Shown: one piece after another, positions 31,317 to 43,900 of the stretch | How the letters are laid out: every line of letters starts with the position of its first letter | How positions within the stretch are numbered: position 1 is the first letter of the stretch | NCBI GenBank assembly: GCA_003254885.1 | Contig: QANT01001811.1 | Coordinates: 1-64,000 of the forward strand | Direction: 5' to 3' | From: Purshia tridentata | Lineage: Eukaryota; Streptophyta; Magnoliopsida; Rosales; Rosaceae | Length of the DNA stretch: 64,000 nt | Notes under the pieces: model-generated | Seen by the model: only the letters and a program-made list of their open reading frames with translations | Told to the model about the DNA's origin: nothing | Database searches by the model: none | Made by a program: the position numbers and the translations under genes

Positions 31317-32127
31317 GACACAGCCACACAGGACGCGTTAGAGAGTAATTAATCAAGAACAAGAATGGTTAGGGCAGCAAAGTCTGTCAAAAACAGTATA
31401 CAACTGTTTTAGTTATTGTTCACGTACATTAGTTGCTGCCATACGTCGTCGTATGGCTAATTATGTTTGTCTTTGTAGGTCACCAAATTTCATCGATTTT
31501 TTATTTAGATATACATGGCTTCGATCTGTTTAATTGGCCACCTAATTAAGTTGATCGGAATATTGTTTGTGATGCTAGATGCATAATGCATTACACTCAC
31601 TGCCATATCTATGTATGTTGCGGTGAGTGGGGTCTGTTGCTACCCCAGCCAACAAAATTTTCTTACTTAGTTTAGCTCAGCAACTCAATTTATCCATTCA
31701 TATTTTAACTCCGATCCTTAAGGTGAGGATAAAATATTCTTATCAAATTGTCTCAAAACATTTTAAGAAATAACATAAGGTAAAATTTCATTTAAAATTT
31801 CTGTAGTTTGATAACAATTTCTATCGTTTTTGTCTAAATATTAACAAAATTGAATTTTATCCAAATTTCAGTCAAAAATTACACTCCTTGCTTGTATCTA
31901 TTTCATTACATAATATCATTTCAACAAAAAGGAATAAAGGGGCATATCATGTAAGTTGAGCTATTAAACGGACTTTTTCCAGATAAGTAGCTAACCTCTC
32001 AAAATCTTTGAAATAACTTTAACCTCCCACATATCAACACTAATTAAAATTTTCTAAAAAAGCTAAAACATAATAGCAAAGATTGAACAAATTAGTTCAA
32101 ACAAAATGTCTATACAGAAACAATCAG
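31317..32127. other. Intergenic stretch between the 134-aa gene and MRGBP
   Basis: Contains the upstream region of the 134-aa gene and, from about 32000, the MRGBP 3' UTR. No other gene, RNA or repeat was seen. Confidence 0.5.
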
Positions 32128-33744
32128 TTATGGTTCTTCCTTAACAAAGAAACTTTGAGACAAACAAAAATCTTCCTCATGATTCAGGATTTCTTTCTCC
32201 TCATCGTCTGGTTTCTGAAATTTAATGGAAAACTGATCAAAATGTACACTTCAATAGGTCAGAGTAATTGGCCAAAAGAAAAAAAAAAGGTAGGAGCAAA
32301 AATATACACATAATTAATTCCTTGGTACCATTTCAATGTTTCGTAAGGAATATTGTCAGTAATTCTCTCTCTCTCGCTCTCCCCACCCCATGCAACATCA
32401 CTACTCATATCTTCATGTAGTCTGCTACAGCTATTATATTCTAAACTTTGATAATTAGTCTTACTGAATGAATAAGATTCTAGATATTTTAAATTCCCAT
32501 TTCCAGAACTTGACATTTCGATTGAGTCTACATGAACAATCATCAATCAATATTGGGATAAGAAAGTTTAGCAGGGAAATAGAACGTTCGTCACATAATG
32601 AAAATAGAAATAAAGAAAAACCGATTGTAAACTAATTAGATACCAGCATTTCCAAGTTATAGAACTGATCCAGCAATTGCAAAACCTCATCAGAAGAGAA
32701 GTTTCGATCAAAGCTGTGAAAATAACACAGCAATGAGTAAGGCTATGCATCAACAAAATGGAGGGTCAATTCAATAAGTGTTGTAAAACCTGTGAAACAG
32801 ACAAACCTTCTCCGTAGAAATTCCATTAAGCCATAAAGAACAAAGTGGCGATGTAAGCCTGCAAGCAAAGAAGCTGCTGATTGCTTATCCATTTATAAAT
32901 AACATGATAATGAAAGAACAAAAATGGAAATTGATCTGAATGGAAATTGATTTTTCTTTGATTGTCTTGTTAATTACTCAATGTGCATTAATTCCTGAGT
33001 ATAACTTTTCTTCCAATGTAAAAGTTGATTTGATTCATTCAATGATTATCATAGCTCCCCTTTATAGAGTTGAATCAATAGATTATAAAATACCAAGTGT
33101 ATTGACAATTTGCAGGACCAAATTCAATTCAGTATAATGTTAAGGATACTCCTATTTCTTTTTCACCACCAGTAAAAATAATAACTTCACTCCAAAATTA
33201 GTACCAACAAGAAATATTGACTACTGAACATTTTCGAGCAAAATTCTCAATATGAATATTCAAGAATATGATTAAACACAGGATTGCTTAACCGCCTTTT
33301 TTAAACCGAAATTGATACTTTTTCCATTTAATTCTTACCAAACAACTAACATAAAATAATTACAATTTGAAATCCAAAGATAAGAAATTGTCTTTAACAC
33401 TCCAACAGAGACATGAAAGAAATTGAAATATCAGCTTTAATTCATATTTGTGAAATTTAGTTGATAAAACCTGCCTTGTAATTTCACTGGAGGATAAATT
33501 TCAAGAGCTTCTAACAGTCTAAGCTCCAATTCAACCTGTGATTGTTCCTATAATCCATAAAAAGTTTAAACAAGTTAATAAAATCAACATAAATCTTACA
33601 TAATTATGATAAAAATTATATATGTGTATGTACAAAGATAGAGACCTTGTGAAGAGAAGAAGCAGATGAAGGGGGAGCTTTGCATGGAGAGTGTATGGAC
33701 ATAACGTCTTGTTCTTCTTCTCTTCCTTTACTGCCAGTTCCCAT
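32128..33744 (-). CDS. MRGBP: MRGBP/EAF7-type subunit of the NuA4 acetyltransferase
   Basis: Five exons: 33646-33744, 33475-33547, 32807-32858, 32644-32713 and 32128-32214 (381 nt, 126 aa). The protein reads MGTGSKGREEEQDVM..., then VELELRLLEALEIYPPVKLQG, LHRHFVLYGLMEFLRRSFDRNFSS, DEVLQLLDQFYNLEMLKPDDEE and a C-terminal NHEEDFCLSQSFFVKEEP. This is the compact plant form of the EAF7/MRGBP (CT20) family, small subunits of the NuA4/TIP60 histone acetyltransferase that partner MRG15-type chromodomain proteins in the nucleus. Intron 2 begins with GC (ACAAG|gcaggt); the nearby GT would break the conserved frame. Intron 4 (32215-32643) contains a 95-codon open frame that I reject as exon because it is out of frame with exon 4. 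The 5' UTR may be spliced from the module at 35.2 kb. Confidence 0.85.
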
Positions 33745-34234
33745 TTATTTCAATTATATTTTTCACTCAGAAAACAAAGAAAAAACTGCTTCTTTTTTTT
33801 GTTTTTTTGTTTTTTACCAATAAAATGTTTCCAATATGTTTCAGCTAAATCTGAAATGAAAATGAAAGAAAACTTTTCGGTTTTTCTTCACTAGGGTTCT
33901 CCACTTTGATCCAAAGAGGTCTTTGAAATTGAATTGGTTATTATGTTGGGCTTCTTGGCCAAACCCAAGTTTGGCCTGGTCTTGGCTGGAACTAGAAGTG
34001 ATAATATGGGATGACGCTTGAGACGGGCTCGGCCTGGGATGTAAATCACCTTCAGTTAAACTTGGCCAAAAATGAATTAAACATGCTTTGAAAGACTTTC
34101 TATAATCCTAACAAAACAAAGCAAAAGGAAAAAAGGGAAAAAAAATATTACAAGACTCATTAATCATTAAGATTCTGACCAAAAAATAAAAATTCCAAAT
34201 TAGATTTACAATTAAAAAAATTGAATAATGAAAT

Positions 34235-35605
34235 TAAGCTTATCTCATGGAATGAATCTAATATGAAAGGATACCTGGAGAACTTTAATAACATTCATTT
34301 CCTCCAAAAGAATATTCATATTGATAGCAATCAAGAAATCAGAAGGCAATGCTGCAATTCATCTTTAGCCCTCCCTTTTAAATATCAGAAAACCAAGGTT
34401 TGAATTACAAATGATGTTGTTTTATACAAAGAGAAAGTACTGTTAATCAGGTTAAAACTAAGCCCTCTAGTTGAAAACTAAGAGGAAAAAAAAAACAAAG
34501 AGAAGACACCCCACCCCACCAATTTCATGACAAAGGAGCAAAAGGTTTAAGAATACCACCAGTTCAAAACAATCTATCAATGTGATTACATGGCTTTTCT
34601 CATTGTTAAACAAATGAACTCTCACTCATGCAGATTGAACAATCTTGATATATAAATTATCGAAAATACTAAAAGGGTCATTAATTTTTTTACCACAATA
34701 TCATTTCACACAATGTAGTAATTGATGTGTACTTATTACGTCAGTTATTAGGGTTAAGTGTTAACTGTTGATGAACACTTCACGTAATGTGATCATGAAG
34801 TGTTCCTTCTAGCATTACACATCATTGATTACAAATTTTCATATTATAAGTACTTAGGACCTATTTGCATCTTTGTCCTCTTGGCTCTTGATTTTCAAAC
34901 CCCTATTCTGTAAACTGGTATCCAAATTACACATAATGCTATCACCAAATGATGCTAACAAATCAAAGATAGCACTATCATAAGTCAAAATACGATGCTA
35001 ATAGTAACAGTTGTCAAAATGGTTTACCTAAAAATATAAAAGCTTATATTTTGTAAAACAGAGAAAATTAAAATCCACACTAACAACAATCTAAACCCCA
35101 TGATTGGGAACACAGAGAAAAGGAAATCAAAAGCCTAGATTAAACCCCTAATTTAATCCCAAACAAAAAAAAAAAACAACAGCGGAAATTGAAAAAGGAG
35201 ATAAAAATTGACAAAAACTGACTTGGGTTTTGAAGAATGAAGATAACCTCCTTGTTGCAGAGAAAAGGAACCCAACGAGAAAAGGCAGAGAGAAGTGAGC
35301 TTTCTTTTCTTCTGCTTGCAGAGAATAGCGGTTCCTATTTACTTGTTGCGTTAGACATGTCACGTGTGTTACTGTGTTTTCAGACTGTAATCTGTAAGTT
35401 TTATTATTTATTTGTTTATTTTCCTTTACAATATATATTGGGTTTTTTTGGTCAAGAATCAAGATGGGCTGAAGAGTTTGGAAAATGCTTTTTATTCCAA
35501 CTTTTTATTTTTATACTTTTTTTTCGAGTTTAGGTGGCAGTTGGCACATTGTAATTGTATATATATATATCACATTATTATATTAAAAATATTTTAGAAC
35601 TCATT
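34235..35605. repeat. COQ9-type 5' exon/intron module, copy 1 (upstream of MRGBP)
   Basis: Closely matches 37620-38755 and, less completely, 38880-39800. On the minus strand it holds promoter-like sequence, a leader exon ('cgttgggttccttttctctgc') ending at a GT donor (ACCCAA|gtcagt, exon end 35223), and then intron-like DNA to 34235. No COQ9 coding sequence follows; the next gene downstream is MRGBP. A strong acceptor (cattttcatttcag|ATTT) near 33845 could receive the splice and make this an upstream first exon of MRGBP. Confidence 0.7.
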
Positions 35606-36479
35606 GTAAAGTTTGTAAACATGTCTTCTTTATTGATAGGATTATTTACTTGCGTAGAATTATCGTTTAGAATTAAAATGTTAAGTTTTAATTTTTGTGT
35701 TCTAAATCGTGGTTTACTAACTTTCTATAGTATATAATATATAGTATATAGTATAACTGGTAGTCCTTGCCAGTTAGTCGTGGAGAGATGCTTCTCTTAT
35801 TTAAAGATTAGGTACGCTTTATAAGCTTTATCAGTAGGAAGTGGAGGGAATTGTAAGAAAGTTAATTATTAATTCCGTGATCTTGTAGCTTAGGGTTGAA
35901 AGGAGGGTGAATGAAGGACTTTAAAAAACAAAATTGTAGAAAATTAACCAGATAAACCAATTTAACATTTTTGTTGATGAAGTCGACGAAATTGAGCAAA
36001 GTAAGACACAAAGATGAAGCTCAGGAGTTAAATTAAGGGCAAAATAAATTTCAAGGGTAAAGTGAGATATGGGTCATAGTTGGGCAGGTATGGGTAAAAC
36101 CAAGGCCAAAAATAAGAAACCATAAGTTGTTCCAACAACATTTCAGTCCAAGTTGGAAATTATTATAAACTAGTGACAGCATTGTAAATAATGATGATAA
36201 TAATGTTAAAGACCATGATAGGATCAATATAACGTTTTATTTTTCATTTTATACATCCTATAACTCAAACAACAGAATTTACACTTAATATTTTTGTTGG
36301 AGTAAAATTTTCAGGTTTTTACTGGTCTAAGATGAACCAGCCGAATATAAATTCAGCAGAGAAGTAGCAAAATTATTGTAACACCTTACAGCCTTCAAAG
36401 CTTAACTTGCAAACTTCAATTTACAAAGAAATAAACCATCAAAAAGACTACTAAATGCTTGCAATGTAATTCTTAACAT
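35606..36479. other. Intergenic, COQ9 3' flank
   Basis: AT-rich sequence without a supported gene; 36290-36479 is probably COQ9 3' UTR. A short 'atagtatata' repeat lies near 35727-35755. Confidence 0.45.
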
Positions 36480-37346
36480 CTAGCCCTTAAAAACTCTATT
36501 CACAAATCCTTGCAAAGAAGTCCCCATCCCAGCACCAACAGCTTCTGCCAAGTATGTTGTCTCTTGAATGGATTTCTTCAAGTCAAAAGCATCTTTCACC
36601 CGATTATCCAAGAATGTCCACGTATCACAAAAATTTGGGGAATTATCAGTAAGCATGTAAATCTCAGTTGTAGAGTATATTCCTCCAAGAACAGTTCGCT
36701 TCACATACCAATCGAAATTAGAGGTGTCATCGCCAGCACCATGCCAAATCTCATCCACAAGCATTGCTCTCTGCTTGAAACTTGTGGGAACATTAGCTGG
36801 TTGTGCTTGGATGCTAAGAGCTTGAGGCCATTTTGATATGTAGGGAGCCTGCATTTCTAAGCGAATCCTGACAAGCTTGGTTATACGGTCACTGGGTATA
36901 AAAGATTTCAAGTCCTCTGTACTGGACTCGATTCTATCAATAAGCCTTTGCAAGCAGTCATCCATGAAAAACTCAACCAGGGCAGCCTCTTTCCTTGGAA
37001 ATGATCCAACAATTGACGGAGACATATCGAGATCCCTCGCACCAGCAATCATCGCTGCTTCGCTCCATCCCAACCTTATCACATGGGGAAGTGAGGCTTG
37101 AAGCACGCGATCTTGCTCATCTTGGTATCCCACTCTTAATCTTTGGGTGTGATCAGCAGTTGAGGACGTGAAATTCGGATGCTCAGGGCTTTGATTGACA
37201 AAAGGTTCAGAGTTCACGGTAGTGGAAAAGCGAGAACAGCTAACAAGGGATTGAAAAGGGCGGAAACCGATAATACGGGAATTGCTACTGCTACCCAAGG
37301 GTGCACCAAGGAGCTGGACAAGCCGCTTTCCTGCTAATCTGTACAT
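36480..37346 (-). CDS. COQ9: Ubiquinone biosynthesis protein COQ9, mitochondrial
   Basis: A single coding exon of 288 codons from MYRLAGKRLVQLLG. The N-terminus is Arg/Ser-rich and lacks acids, as expected for a mitochondrial presequence. The family core is clear: VLQASLPHVIRLGWSEAAMIAGARDLDMSPSIVGSFPRKEAALVEFF (TetR-like first part), then FDWYVKRTVLGGIYSTTEIYMLTDNSPNFCDTWTFLDNRVKDAF, the lipid-binding C-terminal domain. COQ9 presents ubiquinone intermediates to COQ7 on the matrix side of the inner membrane. An acceptor (gtctctag|GTGG) at 37372 lies 26 bases before the chosen ATG. The in-frame Met at 37400 lies upstream of that acceptor, so it is intronic and was rejected. The leader exon is at 39680 and above. 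Confidence 0.93.
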   Translation of the reverse strand: MYRLAGKRLVQLLGAPLGSSSNSRIIGFRPFQSLVSCSRFSTTVNSEPFVNQSPEHPNFTSSTADHTQRLRVGYQDEQDRVLQASLPHVIRLGWSEAAMIAGARDLDMSPSIVGSFPRKEAALVEFFMDDCLQRLIDRIESSTEDLKSFIPSDRITKLVRIRLEMQAPYISKWPQALSIQAQPANVPTSFKQRAMLVDEIWHGAGDDTSNFDWYVKRTVLGGIYSTTEIYMLTDNSPNFCDTWTFLDNRVKDAFDLKKSIQETTYLAEAVGAGMGTSLQGFVNRVFKG

Positions 37347-37475
37347 TTTGTTTCTGTTTCGCCAGCCTCCACCTAGAGACAAAAAGAAGGTTCTTGTCAA
37401 CTGTGTACATGATAATATAAATGAACTTACAAGTTAAAATGGGTCATTAGCTGTGAAACATAATTCCTAACAAAA

Positions 37476-38752
37476 CTCATAAGTCGAGTTCAAGTTAATG
37501 TAATTTATAGTAAAATTACATCAAATATTTAAGGAAAACATTAGACTTCACCAAGAAATTTTTTTTTTTTTTTTTAAGAAAAGCCAAGAATTGTTTCTTC
37601 TAATATTTTATTTAAAGGTACTTTATCTCATGGAATGAATCTAATATGAAAGGATACATGGAGAGTTTAATAATATTCATTTCCCCCAAAAGAATATTCA
37701 TATTAATGGCAATCAAGAAATCAGAAGGCAATGCTGCAATTCATCTTTAGCCCTCCCTTTTAAATATTAGAAAATCAAGGTTTGAATTACAATAATGTAG
37801 TCCTATACAAAGAGAAACTACTGTTAATTAGGTTCAAACTAAGCCCTCAAGTTGAAAACTAAGAGAAAAAAAAAAACAAAGATAAGATACCCCATCCCAC
37901 CATCATGACAAAGGAGCAAACAGTTTAAGAACACCACCAGTTCAACAGAATCTATCAATGTGATTACATGGCTTTTCTCATTGTTAAAAAAATGGACTCA
38001 CTCATGCAGATTAAACAATCATGATATATAATTTATCTAAAATACTAAAAGGGTCATAATTTCTTTTATCACAATGTAGCAATTGATGTGTACTCATTAT
38101 GTCATTTATTACGGTTAAGTGTTAACTGATGATGAACACACCATGTAAGCATGAAAGTGTTCCTCTAGCATTACTCATAATTCATATTATAAGTACTTAG
38201 GACCTATTTGCATCTTTTTCCTCTTGGCTCTTGATTTTCAAACCCATATTCTGTAAACTGGTGTCCAAATTACAAATAATGCTTTCACCAAGTGATGCTA
38301 ACAAATCAAAGATAGCACTATCATCAGTCAAATAAGATGCTAATAGTTGTCAAACTGGTTTACCTAAAATTATAACAGCTTATATTTTGAGAAACACAGA
38401 AAATTAAAATCTACACTAACAACAATCTAAACCCCATCATTGGGAACACAGAGAAAAGGAAATCAAAAGCCCTAGATTAAACCCCATATTTCTTCTGCCT
38501 GCAGAGAAGAGCGTTCCTATTGTTGTGTTAGACATGTGTTTTATTATTTATTTATTTTTCTGTACAATATCTATTGGGGTTGTAAACCCAACAGTTAAAA
38601 CATGGGGCAAAGAGTTTTTTTTTTTTTTTGGGTAAAGATGGGCTGAAGAGTGGAAATGCTTTTTATTCCAACTTTTTTTTTTCTAAACTTTTATTTCGAG
38701 TTTAGGTTTCACATTGTAATTGTATACATATCACATTATTATATTAGAACTC
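37476..38752. repeat. COQ9-type 5' module, copy 2 (inside COQ9 intron 1)
   Basis: One of two direct copies making up most of COQ9 intron 1. It begins 'aactcataagtcgagttcaa' and carries the 'ctcatggaatgaatctaatatgaaagg' block and the 'gggctgaagag' block in the same order as copy 1. The leader-exon part near 38480-38530 is partly deleted, so it probably no longer serves as an exon. The period to copy 3 is about 1.28 kb. Confidence 0.75.
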
Positions 38753-39800
38753 ATAAGTCAAGTTCAAGTTAATGTAATTTTCTAGTATAATTATATCAAA
38801 TATTCAAGGAAAACAAATAGAATTAACCAAGAATTGTAATTTTTATTTTTGAGAAAAGCCAAGAATTGTTAATTTCTTCTAATATTTATTTAAAATTACT
38901 TTATCTCATGGATATGAATCTAAAATGAAACGATATACAAAGGAGTTCAATAACATTCCTTTCCCCACAAAAATATTTGAATTGATGGATATCAAGAGCT
39001 AGTGCTCATGCATTTAACACCAGTATGCCAGCAAAATGGTTTCAGAATACCACCAGTCGACAAAATATCTTGACCTTAGGTGGCCTTTTGCTCATTGTTA
39101 AACAAATGGAACCTCACCTGATTGGACAATCTTGATACATAATTTATCACAAATGTTCATTTTATAAATACTGAGGACCTATTACATCTTGTGTCCTCTT
39201 GGACGCGAGTTGGGGCTTCGTTTTTTTATTTTAAGTCTCAGGAAATTCCTTTGTTTTTGCTATTTCTGTGGATTGGAAAAGTGTTCTTATCTAGATTATA
39301 TAGTTGTTTGCATGTATGATAGTTAGAACTTTCTTGCATTGGCTACAGCTTGTTCATAAAACCTTATAATTGTTTTGGCATCAATGAAATAATCTTTTAT
39401 GATAAAAATTTGATGCTAAAAAATCAAACATAGCACCATCAGGAAATAATACTATCAGTAAAACAAGATGGTAGTACTTATCAAAATGGTTACCAAAAAA
39501 CAATAGCTTATAAATTTCGGAACACAGAGAAAATAAAAATCCCAAATCAGAAACCCTAACAACAATCTAAACCCCATGTCAACGAAGAGTTTAAAACCCT
39601 AAATTACAGACCCAATTCAATCAAAATAATAACAATAATAGCAGAAATGACAAATGAGCAAAGAATTGAAAACGCTAACCTGGATTTGGAAAAAAAGCTT
39701 GTTTCTAGCAGAGGCAAGAAACCCAACGCCAAAATGCAGAGAGAGAGAAAGAGGTTCCTAATTCTTAGGCTCGCAGAGAAGAACGCTTCCCATGGCTGCT
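38753..39800. repeat. COQ9-type 5' module, copy 3 (carries the COQ9 leader exon)
   Basis: Starts with the same 'aactcataagtcaagttcaa' as copy 2. It is more diverged and partly deleted in the middle, but keeps the leader exon and donor that serve COQ9. Confidence 0.65.
39680..39800 (-). promoter_or_regulatory. COQ9 non-coding first exon
   Basis: A CT-rich leader ('ctctctctctctgcatt') ends at a good donor (CCAAATCCAG|gttagc, exon end 39680), the nearest match to the acceptor at 37372. The implied 5' UTR intron is 37373-39679, about 2.3 kb. The exact 5' end is not known; the upper limit is a guess. Confidence 0.55.
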
Positions 39801-40927
39801 GGTTTGTCTTTGCATATTGGGTCGGTTTCATTAATGAGGAGTAATGTTATGTGACCATATACATTACTAGCCACGTCAAGTAATTTATAATCACTCATTA
39901 TAACTAATTAATTAGTCAGGTATTGCGACGGAAGCTACATATTTTCAATTTTTGGTTCAGAAATAAAAATGCTTGACAAATTACAGTCACTCTAACTGTA
40001 TTTATTGACAGTTATAATATTAACTACATTGTATATATTTATAAAAATAATTCTAACTTTAAATGTTAAATTGTTAGATATTCAGTTTGTTAGTTTTGAA
40101 TAAATCAGATCCTTATCCTTTAGTTTTACTTGTTTTTTAACATAAATTGATCAATTCTCTAAAATATACTTAACAAAAAAATTATAATCAACCCTATAAA
40201 TATCTAGATTTAAGAAAAAAAAAGATTTGATCTAACTGCATCTACAATGTAGGTGCAGCTAATGCGCCCGATGCATGTGGAAAATGTCCTTATTTTTATG
40301 AAAGTTAGTTATTCTTGCTATTTTTAAATTAAATTTTTCTCAATTTGAGTATTTTAAGAAATTTCAAAATTTGTTGAGAGTAATAATTTTAAATAATTTA
40401 TAAGTTCAAATTATACTTCCTTTCATAATATAATCCACCTTTTTTTGTCTTTTTGCTAAATAACACATGTTACATTTATTTTAGGTATTTTTATTGGGCA
40501 TTTAAGAATAATAAAGAAATTCACATTATAAGGAGGAGACGCTGGACACTTTTATTGTTTTTTTTAGCATAAAAACAAAATTTCGGTTGTAAACTTGTAA
40601 TCTCAACGGTTGCAAATACCCAACTGCCGAAGAGTTTTATGCGAATAGTATATGATCGTGAGGAAGAGCTGTGCGAGCGAAAACCATAACATTTTGCAGG
40701 CAGCGCCACCACAAAAGTCAAAGGAAACCGCAAGAAACAGTAATTAGCTACAAAACCAAAGAATAGCTTTGCATATTTACAGAAACTAGAAACAGATATT
40801 CTTCTTGTAAGTTTATGGCTATTCCTTCAACAATCTATATGTATATGTACAGGCTATATAGCCTTTAACTGTGACTCTGTGAGTGACCTCTCTGACTGAC
40901 TGTGCTTTTCTTGTTTGGTTGGTACTG
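39801..40927. other. Shared promoter region of COQ9 (-) and the phosphopantetheinyl transferase (+)
   Basis: About 1.1 kb between two divergently transcribed genes. It is AT-rich, with no open frame I can support. Possible TATA-like sequence ('ctatatag') lies near 40854 for the plus-strand gene. Confidence 0.4.
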
Positions 40928-43900
40928 ATGGAGAGGGGGGTCCAGAGATGGGTTGTGGACATATCAGAGTGGGACCCGTCTCCCCAAGACTTCTCCTTTG
41001 CCCTCTCTGTTCTTCCTCCATTTGAGCAATCCTCCGTCACCAGGTTTTCCTTCCTCTCTCTGTCTCTTTTATTTATTTATTTGCACTTTTGTTTGGATTT
41101 TAAGAAAACCCAGAAAGAAAAAACACAATACTGATGAAATAAATGAATAGTCTACAATCTTGGTGTGAGTAACATAAATAAATGGATAACGCCTGATTTC
41201 AGCATTTCCTGCACTAAGATTTCCATCTTTTGGCCCTTGCAGAATCACCTTCTTACCTCCTTTATTCAATCCCAAACTCACTTTTTTTTTTTCCCTAATC
41301 CATGAATATTGGTCTGTACTCCCAAGTTTTTGAATTAATTGAGTTTCAAGGAATTGTGGCTCAGTGAAGAATCCATGACCCTTCATTATATTTTGACATT
41401 GGCAGATTTGTACATATGGAAGACAGGAAACGGGCACTTGTGAGCCGGTTGCTTCAGTATGCTCTTGTCTATGAAGTGTTGGCAATTCCATATGATGAAA
41501 TTATCATCAAGCGCACATTGGAAGGGAAACCATATCTTGTATGACTAAACTTAGCTTACAAATTCTCGTTTCTTAGATTGGTTTAGTCGGACTAAAATAC
41601 GTATTATCATCACTTTTAAAAAACTTACCAATGTGAGGATCACTCAACATAATTCAAACAGTTTAAGTATACAAACTTAATTAGAGTTGCTCCTTCATAT
41701 TAAGCATTTTTTCTTATGTTATATTAATATTTTTATTTTTATTTTTATTTTGTAGTACATTATATTATATTCTAAATCCCTTTTTCCTCTGTCTTTCTTT
41801 TAGGCTATATATTAGGCCTGTAACTGTTGTCATGAGTTTTGTTGGATAGTATATTTAGGAGATGAATGTGCTATGTAGCGTGTTCTTGTAGTTCATCATA
41901 CACAGGATTTTTTTCATTTGTTGTTTTCATATAGTGAATTTCATGAGAGCTTTCTAGAATTTTAAACTACAAAGGTCTATTAATTCCAAGAGCTTCACAA
42001 GCATGTAATGTTTTTGTTCCTGAACATAAATTTTTCATCCTCTTAGTAGGTTTTGTTGTGAAACTAGCAATTCAGTTCTCAAATAAAATTGACAAAGGTA
42101 TAGTTAATGATCTAATTAGCTTAAAGAAGTCCAAATCCCTCTCCTCCAAATGTTGTAGTTGATTAAAAAAGAGCAAAAGAGAAAAGTTTCTTGGCCCCTG
42201 AAAAATTGGGGACTTTATAAGAATGATAAAGATGGTATATTCATTTATTTATTAAAAAATATGTTCTCTGCTTTAGTTTTAATTCCTACATTGTACAAGA
42301 AATGATATGAAATTCCTTTTTGTAGCACATTTGTTGTACCTTCCTTGCTTGCTTTGCACATCCAGCATTCATCTCTTGTTCACTATACCAAGCTTAATGT
42401 CTTTGTTTTCAGGAATGTGGTGAAGTTTTCATGGATTTTCCCAATTTTAATTTCAATGCATCACATCATGGTGACTATGTGGCCATAGCATCTGAACCTT
42501 TGTGCCTTGTGGGGGTGGACATTGTTTCCATAGTCATTCCTTATAAAGAGACAGTTAAAGAATTCATTCAAAACTTCTGCTCATACTTCTCAAGTTTTGA
42601 ATGGGATAATATAGTCAATGCTGGCACATCGGATGATATTCTGATTGAGTTTTACAGGTACCCTAGTTTTTCATCTATCAGTTCAATTGTTTCATTTTAA
42701 TTTAAATTCATAGCTTAGTCATTAAATTTCCTCCTGACATTCTGTGGAAATTCATACTGCAATGCTTTTGTATGGTAAAGTTTCTTATAGCTTGTCATTC
42801 TTTTGTGTTTGGTTGTTTGGCGCTTTCAAATAACCAAAAGCACTTTTTATAGTGTTTTAACAGAAATGGACAAAAAGTGTATTTTGGGTTATAGAAGCAT
42901 TTTTAGTAATTCCTGGAGAACCACCTTTCAAGTGATTTATAACAAAGTGCTTCCAAGTGAATAAGCAAGAAGTACTTGGGTTTCTAATGAGATTTTTTAT
43001 GCGCTTATAAGGGGCACTTCCAGACAGACCCTTCATCTAAAATCAAAGGCCTACTTGTTTCCTTGTCTAATGGTCACATCTCAATATACTTTAAACCAAT
43101 TAGAATTATATACTTAGACTCTTACTACAAAGCTGGATTGTCCACTAGAGAACTGGAAGAAAGACTTTATTTTGTAACTTATATAACAGGAATTGGTATT
43201 GTATATAATCTTCATAAGTTTACAATTATGGATGTAGCTTCAACATCTTGCTCAGCACATCTAACTTGTTTTTGTCAGGCTTTTGATAAGAGTGTTGCAG
43301 TTTTCTGAGTGTCTTGATTCTCTTTAGATATAGCCAGCAGACCTTGGCTGAGACCTGGATTGTTTAGTAGTTCAGTTACCCGGTTTCAAATTTGACTTGA
43401 TTATTATTTATAACTGTGTTTATTTGTTGGGCTCGCAGCCCTATTTGAGTGTACCTTTCAATACAACTTTTTAATTTTATTTTGAATGTTTGGGTGATTC
43501 ATTAGGGTGTGAAAAAATAAAAAGTGGTTATTGGATCATTAAATAGAATTCTTTGCTGTCTTAAACAAGCAGAATGGGGGAGGAGAGGTGCAAAGATTTG
43601 AGCAGTTGATGATTTATAACTGTTTTCTAGATATTGGTGTCTGAAAGAAGCTTATGTCAAAGCAATAGGGAGTGGAATGACCTATGGTCTAGACAAAGTG
43701 GAATTTCATCACAGTCGCTGGACAAACATTTCTGTTTATGTTGAGGGGATGGCTATGAGAGAATGGAGGTTTTGGCTTCTTGCGCTTGGAAAGAGACATT
43801 TTGTAAGTCCCTTATTAATTCTCTTTATTTGTTTTCATTGAGCCCTGGTTTTTTGGTAAATATCACTGTGCCATTTTGGTTTTCAAGGTTTACATAGTTT

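Noticed and set aside
32259-32546. 95-codon frame between MRGBP exons 4 and 5
   Set aside because: It cannot join exon 4 in frame at the available acceptor. The true exon 5 at 32128-32214 restores the family C-terminus (KPDDEE...FFVKEEP).
41069-41491. 140-codon minus-strand frame
   Set aside because: It overlaps exon 2 and intron 1 of the phosphopantetheinyl transferase on the opposite strand and shows no domain.
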